From contig JACQTM010000334.1 of NCBI GenBank assembly GCA_016210825.1, forward strand, positions 1 to 19,525: a stretch of 19,525 nucleotides of DNA, given 5' to 3'. Made by a program: the position numbers and the translations under genes. Shown one piece after another: positions 15,015 through 19,525 of this stretch. The notes beneath the pieces were generated by a model that saw nothing but the letters and a program-made list of their open reading frames with translations, did no database searches and had not been told where the DNA came from. How positions within the stretch are numbered: the stretch's first letter is position 1; each line of letters opens with the position of its first letter. This DNA is from Hyphomicrobiales bacterium (GTDB taxonomy: Bacteria; Pseudomonadota; Alphaproteobacteria; Rhizobiales; Xanthobacteraceae).

Positions 15015-15845
15015 TCAGCGCGGGTTGCGGCCGGCTTCGAAAAAGTAACGATAGGCGAGCGAGAGGAAGCCGACTGCAATCAATCCGCCGAGTATCTCGG
15101 CGACCGACACCGCGACCCACAGCGCCACGACTACGAGCTGTGACGCGTTAAGCGTAACGAGTTTTAAAGAGACGAGGCCTGCGAAAACACCGATCGGCAG
15201 GATGCACAGGAAATACCCGAAGAATAATCGCCAGCCGTTGCGCCGCGTCGCGCTCCACGCGTCGGCAAAGGTTATCTCCGTGCGGTCAAGTGCACGTGCC
15301 GGCAGTACCATGAACAAGCGCCCGGCAATGAAGAGACCGATGATTGATCCGATAAAGCCCAGGATTGAGATAACGGTACTTTCAGTCACGTCCGCCTCTA
15401 GAAATATCGCGTCGTAGAGTTGCGACGCATATTGCGGTGCGCTCGCCATGACGCCCGTGATGAACAACAGGCCTGCATAGCCGATCACAACGCGATCAAG
15501 GCGCAAGTAGATGCTCGATGCGACCCGTTCGTCGCGCAGCAGCAACCTATGCCAGGCGACCGCAAGCGATGAGAGTATGGGCAGCATGGCCACCGTACTG
15601 ATCACCTGGATCAACAGTAAAAAACCTGGATTGGAGACCTGCCGATTAGTGCCTGCCGCCTGTATCAATTCGGCGAAGAGCGGCGCCTGCCACCACATCA
15701 ACACGGCGAAAACCGGCACCATCACCGCGAGCCAAAGCCAGGCGAACCGTATGAGCTCGGGGAAATTCCGCAGCCAAAGCGCATATGAATGTCCGACGGT
15801 GCGCCAGAACGGAAGCTTCGTGAACGTGGCATCAGTCGCGGTCAT
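15015..15845 (-). CDS. Six-helix integral membrane protein of unknown function
   Basis: A 276-residue protein with hydrophobic segments at about 32-52, 73-99, 118-135, 158-182, 205-230 and 238-265. A charged stretch, RALDRTEITFADAWSATRRNGWR at about 184-206, precedes the fifth helix. This pattern, with an amphipathic FADAWSATRRNGWRLFFGYF, recurs in uncharacterised rhizobial membrane proteins; I cannot name a family. The ATG at 15845 has GGAG seven bases upstream, so it is preferred to the start at 15905 that would add 20 residues. It lies 132 bases behind the gene at 15978 on the same strand. Confidence 0.75.
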   Translation of the reverse strand: MTATDATFTKLPFWRTVGHSYALWLRNFPELIRFAWLWLAVMVPVFAVLMWWQAPLFAELIQAAGTNRQVSNPGFLLLIQVISTVAMLPILSSLAVAWHRLLLRDERVASSIYLRLDRVVIGYAGLLFITGVMASAPQYASQLYDAIFLEADVTESTVISILGFIGSIIGLFIAGRLFMVLPARALDRTEITFADAWSATRRNGWRLFFGYFLCILPIGVFAGLVSLKLVTLNASQLVVVALWVAVSVAEILGGLIAVGFLSLAYRYFFEAGRNPR

Positions 15846-15925
15846 TCGTAACTCCAACGATCCAGTTTCCCGCAATCGGCTGGTGTAAGTTAAACGCGGT
15901 TGCAATCGCCATCAACAGACGCTGA

Positions 15926-15945
15926 CGCGACCCGCATGGGTCGCG
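15926..15945 (-). terminator. Perfect hairpin behind the 15978-16355 gene
   Basis: CGCGACCC (15926-15933), loop GCAT, GGGTCGCG (15938-15945): an 8-bp perfect stem about 32 bases beyond the stop codon at 15978. There is no T-run on either side, so it may be a weak terminator or an mRNA 3'-end stabiliser. Confidence 0.4.
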
Positions 15946-15977
15946 CGGCGATGAACTAAGGTTCAAATCGTAAGGCG

Positions 15978-16355
15978 TTAGCGTTTGGCGAGGCCGGCGC
16001 GGATTTCTTCGACGCGCTGCGTGATCCATTGCCGTTGATAATTCTTCTGGGCTTGAGCGACGGCTTTATCGCAATCCACCAAGCCGACGTCCCAGGTCAG
16101 GCCAGTGACGTTATCGATCATTTTCTGTCGGCAGTCGTTGCCGCGCGGCGGAACGAAAAGGATTGAGCCGGTGCGCATCAATTTCTCGAATGCATCGATC
16201 GATTCGCGGTCCCAGTTGCCGGGCCCGCGCACACCCGCGTTCACGAAAACGCCAAGCGCCAGCAATCCAATCACGGCGCCGCTTGTCAGCAGGATAGCGA
16301 AGGTGTCACCCCGTCGCCGCGTCGCCTTCTTGGATCGAGATCTGGACTTGCGCAT
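15978..16355 (-). CDS. One-helix membrane-anchored protein, paralogue of 12448-12846
   Basis: A 125-residue protein with a basic N-terminus (MRKSRSRSKKATRRR), one membrane helix at about 18-40, and a short domain outside the membrane. The domain carries GSILFVPPRGNDCRQKMIDN...GLVDCDKAVAQ, with C75 and C95 twenty residues apart, then ends with RVEEIRAGLAKR. It aligns without gaps to the core of the 12448-12846 protein, sharing ILF-P-GN-C, DN, G, VDC and the final RV-(D/E)-x-(V/I)-R. The two cysteines may form a disulfide in the periplasm. Function unknown. The ATG start has no strong ribosome binding site. The divergent gap to the next gene (16356-16573) shows no firm promoter. Confidence 0.75.
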   Translation of the reverse strand: MRKSRSRSKKATRRRGDTFAILLTSGAVIGLLALGVFVNAGVRGPGNWDRESIDAFEKLMRTGSILFVPPRGNDCRQKMIDNVTGLTWDVGLVDCDKAVAQAQKNYQRQWITQRVEEIRAGLAKR

Positions 16356-16560
16356 GGCACCGGTACTGGCGGGGCTGAAATTGCCCCCGTCTTGGCGCCG
16401 GAAATTACGCGATAGTTACTGCCGGATCTTGCCGCCGTTGCGTAAAGTGCATTGCGGTTTTAGCTCAATTTGAACGGAATGCGCGTGGAAAGCGTGCCAG
16501 GCTGTGAGCGACAAGCTAAATGCCGCATACGGGATTGCTATGAATTGCAATCGTTGGGTG

Positions 16561-16576
16561 GGAGGAGGGGCCATTG
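16561..16576 (+). promoter_or_regulatory. Strong ribosome binding site with a TTG start
   Basis: GGAGGAGGGG at 16561-16570 directly precedes TTG at 16574-16576, which opens the frame MATFVVAHGAWSAGWAW. A perfect site with the expected N-terminus supports the rare start. Confidence 0.75.
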
Positions 16577-17269
16577 GCTACATTCGTCGTTGCGCACGGT
16601 GCCTGGTCCGCGGGCTGGGCGTGGAAGAAAATGCACCCGCTGCTGGCCGGGCGCGGGCACATGCTGGTGACGCCGACGCATACGGGGGTCGGCGAGCGCG
16701 CGCATCTTGCGCATCCCGATATCGATCTCGAAACTCATATCGCCGATATACTCGGCGTGCTGGAATCCGAGGATCTACGCGATGTCATCCTTATCGGCCA
16801 CTCATATGGGGGCATGGTTGCGACCGGCGTTGCCGATCGTGTGCGCGGGCGCGTGGCAAAGCTCGTCTATATCGACGCGTTTGCGCCGCGCGATGGCGAC
16901 AGCGTGTTCAGCCTCACACCGGGCCGTGAGGAAATCATGGGCGCGGCGGCAAAAAAGAATGGCGGGTTCATTCCGCCTAATCCGATGCCGGCTGACACGT
17001 CCGAATCCGACAAATCATGGGCCGAGCCGCGACGGCGGCCGCAGCCCCTGAAAACCTTTTCGCAGCCGCTCCGTTTGCTCCACGGCGAGCCAACGCTGCC
17101 GCGCCACTACATCTATTGTAAGCGCTGCCCGCCCGACGACCGCTTTCGCAAATTCTACGAACGCGGCAAGCGCGAGGGATGGGGCACTTATGAGATTGAT
17201 TCCAGCCACAATCCACACATCACCACGCCGGATGCATTGGCGCAGCTGCTCCATGAAATTGCCGGTTAG
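16574..17269 (+). CDS. Alpha/beta hydrolase (esterase-like)
   Basis: A 231-residue single-domain hydrolase. It opens with FVVAHGAWSAGWAW (the oxyanion-loop region follows the HG), has the nucleophile elbow GHSYGG with S77, YIDAFAP with D101, and a terminal SHNPHITTPDALAQLLHEI in which H212 is the likely catalytic His. The lineage resembles small plant salicylate-esterase/hydroxynitrile-lyase-like and bacterial esterase proteins, but the substrate is not readable. The start is TTG, backed by a very strong Shine-Dalgarno. No signal peptide is seen. Its last four bases overlap the end of the convergent DUF3179 gene. Confidence 0.88.
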   Translation: MATFVVAHGAWSAGWAWKKMHPLLAGRGHMLVTPTHTGVGERAHLAHPDIDLETHIADILGVLESEDLRDVILIGHSYGGMVATGVADRVRGRVAKLVYIDAFAPRDGDSVFSLTPGREEIMGAAAKKNGGFIPPNPMPADTSESDKSWAEPRRRPQPLKTFSQPLRLLHGEPTLPRHYIYCKRCPPDDRFRKFYERGKREGWGTYEIDSSHNPHITTPDALAQLLHEIAG

Positions 17270-18639
17270 CGCGCGGAGAGTTCGCCTGTGGCGCCGAAAT
17301 AACCACTCCACGCGAACCAATAAGCGATGTGACCGGGCAGCCGCGTGAGACGGCGGCCGCTCGCGGCGATTAATTCATCCTCGGTGACTGTCCACGTTTC
17401 GCCGCCGCCAATCAATTCATTCGCGGAGGCGCCTTTCTTGAAATCGATCCCATCCCGCCGGAACGCGCGCACGGTCCGGGTCTCCGCATCTCCCACAAGG
17501 ACCAGATCCAGCGCGCCAACGCGATCGTTGATGACGGCGCCGCCTTTGAAACGATCGAGCGGCCAGGCCTTCTCGGATTGCGCGCCGCGTAGCGCGAAGA
17601 CGTAGTCCTTCGGCGCGAGCGTGCGATCGTCGGTTGACGTCGGGAACATCAGGTTCGGGCTCGAAAAATATTCTCCGTATGCCGCGCCAGCCCGATAATC
17701 GCGCCGATGGCCGGTTGCGAGTGAAAGGACCTTGGTCTGCGGGTGTGCCGTACGCCACTTCTCCCAGCTGGTGATGACCACGGGCAGCGTCTTGAGCTCG
17801 ATCCCCGATCCGGTGAGCGGGCCGACCACTGGCCGCCCGGTAAATTGGTTCCACAGCGATTTCGTTTGCTGGTCGTACATCAGCTTATTTGAACGGTAGA
17901 GCAAGCCGGATGAGCCAAACACAAATGGTTCTTCGCGCCCCACGACGCGCGTATCGAACAGAATGCCGGAGCCGCACAACGTGCAATAGGCGAGGCTAAC
18001 CGGAACGCCGCCGACAACATCGTTGAACATCTCATGCCAATCGAGAATGCGTAATGGATAGGCGCGAATATCGCCGGCGATGGCGACGCCAAACACGAGA
18101 TCGTCCTTGCCGAGATAGGTCGCGTCATTGGCGGCAATCAATTTCGGATTGGTCAGGGCCGGAATGCCGTCCACGGGCACACCGCCCCAGGCGATTTCTT
18201 CCAGCCGAATGTCATGGCGAACACCGGAATGGACGAATGTTTGAAATGCGGGGTCGACGAGCGACAGGACTCTCGCCTTGAAGGCATCGAAGCCGGGAAA
18301 GACGCCAATTGCAGCGTTGCGCTCCTGCCAGATCATCCAGTCGTGCCAACTTCGTCCCGGTTTCGCTTTCGTTATTGTCTCGAGCGCGGTTAGGAAGGAA
18401 GCTTCGTGTCTGCGCGGGGAAAAACGAAGCGCCTCGATCAGTGCGGGAGCTGCGTCGGCCTTGCCGCGTGCGACAAAGAACTCGATCGCTGCCCGCCGCT
18501 TTGTTTCAACTTGATCGAAAAGTTCGGCAGCGCGTTCGGCGAGATATTGTGGGTTTTCCTGGGCCTGAACCTGCGGCGTGGTTGTCAATGCACCGAGCGC
18601 GACAAAAACCGTAATCGCCATTGATAGTATCGTGCGCAC
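17266..18639 (-). CDS. DUF3179 domain protein, exported
   Basis: A 457-residue protein with a signal peptide at 1-26 (cleavage after QVQA). Residues 30-135 are helical and HEAT-like; the DUF3179 domain follows from about 155. Its hallmarks are RAYPLRILDWHEMFND (192-207), YCTLCGSG (218-225, with a CxxC pair C219/C222), MYDQQTKSLWNQFTG (254-268) and the closing HIAYWFAW (437-444). The function of DUF3179 is unknown, though the CxxC and His/Asp residues suggest metal or redox chemistry. It starts with GTG, with GGAG six bases upstream directly after a perfect hairpin. The next gene upstream, on the same strand, also encodes an exported Cys-rich protein. Confidence 0.9.
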   Translation of the reverse strand: MRTILSMAITVFVALGALTTTPQVQAQENPQYLAERAAELFDQVETKRRAAIEFFVARGKADAAPALIEALRFSPRRHEASFLTALETITKAKPGRSWHDWMIWQERNAAIGVFPGFDAFKARVLSLVDPAFQTFVHSGVRHDIRLEEIAWGGVPVDGIPALTNPKLIAANDATYLGKDDLVFGVAIAGDIRAYPLRILDWHEMFNDVVGGVPVSLAYCTLCGSGILFDTRVVGREEPFVFGSSGLLYRSNKLMYDQQTKSLWNQFTGRPVVGPLTGSGIELKTLPVVITSWEKWRTAHPQTKVLSLATGHRRDYRAGAAYGEYFSSPNLMFPTSTDDRTLAPKDYVFALRGAQSEKAWPLDRFKGGAVINDRVGALDLVLVGDAETRTVRAFRRDGIDFKKGASANELIGGGETWTVTEDELIAASGRRLTRLPGHIAYWFAWSGYFGATGELSAR

Positions 18640-18648
18640 GACATTCTC

Positions 18649-18666
18649 CGCGGCTGCCCAGCCGCG
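18649..18666 (-). promoter_or_regulatory. Leader hairpin abutting the DUF3179 gene Shine-Dalgarno
   Basis: On the minus strand CGCGGCT, loop GGGC, AGCCGCG forms a perfect 7-bp stem whose last G is also the first base of the GGAG site. It could be a weak terminator of the upstream gene or a control of translation. Confidence 0.35.
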
Positions 18667-18772
18667 TAAGGATAGTCGGTGCTATTTTCACGCACCATTC
18701 ACGCTACGGTGACCGAGTTCGCGAGAATCGAAGGTGGGGAATGTTGATCACACCGTCGGCCGCGCAGGTGCG

Positions 18773-19156
18773 TTAGGGGCGGGGAACGAGACAGACGATT
18801 TCTCGTGGCGGGCAGCCCTTCAGCGTGCACATTCTCCGGCCCTGAGCGTCCGGCTTGCTGCACACATTGCAGGAATTGTCGCGTACCGAATTCCATTTTT
18901 CGCACGCCGCCTTGAGAGCCGCGGTATCCGCGCTCAGGCAGCGAACCGGTCCGGTCCGGCACGTGCTCGATTTGGTCGAGCAGGTCGCCTCGGCCTTGTC
19001 CTTGGTTTGCTGACACATCGTGCAATTATCGGTCCAGCGCATGCACCAATCGGCGGGCGGCGCAGGCTGTGCCGGCAAGGAATCCGCAAGTCCAAGCAAC
19101 GTAGCGACAACAAGGCTGACAAAAATAAGGAACGTGGCGCGCGGTCGCTTGGGCAT
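18773..19156 (-). CDS. Exported 12-cysteine protein with a duplicated six-Cys module
   Basis: A 127-residue protein with a signal peptide or anchor of about 30 residues (basic MPKRPR, then a hydrophobic core to about 25). The mature part has 12 cysteines at 38, 45, 48, 59, 66, 73 and 85, 96, 99, 110, 115, 122. The two halves align: C-x2-W..DN-C-x2-C-x10-C..C-x6-C-L. Each half has one CxxC pair (CTMC and CNVC) preceded by Asp-Asn. I do not recognise a characterised family; disulfide-rich folding or metal binding in the periplasm is inferred. GGGAGG (19162-19167) lies 5 bases before the ATG and partly overlaps a stable hairpin. The DUF3179 gene follows after 133 bases. Confidence 0.72.
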   Translation of the reverse strand: MPKRPRATFLIFVSLVVATLLGLADSLPAQPAPPADWCMRWTDNCTMCQQTKDKAEATCSTKSSTCRTGPVRCLSADTAALKAACEKWNSVRDNSCNVCSKPDAQGRRMCTLKGCPPREIVCLVPRP

Positions 19157-19164
19157 GATTGCCT

Positions 19165-19190
19165 CCCTCGGGCCGTAACCGGCCCGGGGG
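19165..19190 (-). promoter_or_regulatory. Stable leader hairpin overlapping the Shine-Dalgarno of the Cys-rich gene
   Basis: On the minus strand CCCCCGGGCCG, loop GTTA, CGGCCCGAGGG forms an 11-bp stem with one G-U pair. The last three stem bases, GGG, are the first half of the GGGAGG ribosome binding site. There is no T-run after it, so it is a poor intrinsic terminator but could restrict ribosome access. Confidence 0.4.
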
Positions 19191-19228
19191 GAAGGATATC
19201 ATTTCGCCGCCCCAGCTGCCGCAGCGCG

Positions 19229-19525
19229 CTAAGATGCCACCACGCGCCGGTAGAGATGCCATGTCGAGTGGCCAAGCACGGGCATTACCACGGCGAGGCC
19301 GACGAAGACGGGGAGGCACCCAATCACGAGCAATGCGGCCACAATCACGCCCCAGGCCGCCATGGTGACCGGGTTAGCTGCGACCGCGCGCATCGACGTG
19401 AGTATCGCCACTGCGGCGCCGACATTGCGGTCAAGCAGCATGGGAAATGAAACCACGCTGATCGTAAAGGCGACGACGGCAAACACGAATCCGACGGCGT
19501 TCCCGATGAGAATGAGCTTCCAGCC
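19229..19525 (-). CDS. DUF2189 membrane protein, C-terminal part (cut by window edge)
   Basis: The last 98 residues of a polytopic membrane protein whose start lies beyond the window; the frame is open to the end. GWKLILIGNAVGF, then VSFPMLLDRNVGAAVAILTSMRAV, ANPVTMAAWG and the end GLAVVMPVLGHSTWHLYRRVV are characteristic of the DUF2189 family, often found in alphaproteobacteria. At least two membrane helices are visible, at about the first 25 residues shown and around AAWGVIVAALLVIGCLPVFVGLAVVMPVLG. No function is known. The stop lies 72 bases ahead of the Cys-rich gene, so the two may share a transcript. Confidence 0.85.
   Translation of the reverse strand, partial: GWKLILIGNAVGFVFAVVAFTISVVSFPMLLDRNVGAAVAILTSMRAVAANPVTMAAWGVIVAALLVIGCLPVFVGLAVVMPVLGHSTWHLYRRVVAS

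Overview
The window looks like a GC-rich alphaproteobacterial chromosome segment, most likely from Hyphomicrobiales (Bradyrhizobium / Rhodopseudomonas / Xanthobacteraceae-like). The basis is the yajC-secD-secF-NDUFAF3-like-NDUFAF6-like gene order, a DUF1127 protein, a PsiF-repeat protein, DUF815, DUF3179 and DUF2189 proteins, and a degraded copy of a common rhizobial intergenic palindrome. The genus cannot be fixed from the sequence alone. I saw no rRNA, tRNA, CRISPR array, prophage or insertion sequence.

Left part (1-8.95 kb). A lone L-2-haloacid dehalogenase-type HAD gene (159-902) with a complete active site converges on a DUF815 P-loop ATPase (959-1903, minus). Divergent from the ATPase runs the Sec operon: yajC, secD, secF, an Mth938/NDUFAF3-like gene and a phytoene-synthase-fold NDUFAF6-like gene (2109-6410, plus), with a good sigma70-like promoter at 2015-2042. 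This operon joins the SecDF-YajC membrane-protein translocation motor to two relatives of mitochondrial complex I assembly factors. On the minus strand follow a kinase fused to an orphan C-terminal domain of adenylate-forming enzymes (6418-7491) and trmFO (7538-8947), which makes 5-methyluridine-54 in tRNA.

Middle part (9-13.7 kb). A 51-residue DUF1127 gene (9062-9217, minus) has its own terminator. An Ntn-hydrolase resembling acid ceramidase/NAAA (9514-10581) and an MFS transporter (10666-11877) follow on the plus strand. Then come a small exported Cys protein (11893-12210, minus), a one-helix membrane-anchored protein (12448-12846, minus) and a second HAD hydrolase (13020-13727, plus) that lacks several dehalogenase-specific residues.

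Right part (13.9-19.5 kb). Here lie a PsiF-repeat exported protein, a small conserved hypothetical, a cspA-type cold shock gene, a six-helix membrane protein, a paralogue of the 12448-12846 protein (15978-16355), an alpha/beta hydrolase with a TTG start, a large DUF3179 periplasmic protein, a 12-cysteine exported protein built from a duplicated six-Cys module, and the C-terminal part of a DUF2189 membrane protein cut by the window edge.

Most genes are ordinary housekeeping or conserved hypotheticals. The most unusual items are the kinase/AMP-binding-C fusion, the duplicated six-Cys protein, the acid-ceramidase-like hydrolase, the pair of 20-residue-spaced Cys paralogues, and two leader hairpins that abut Shine-Dalgarno sites. 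No single undescribed system stands out clearly.
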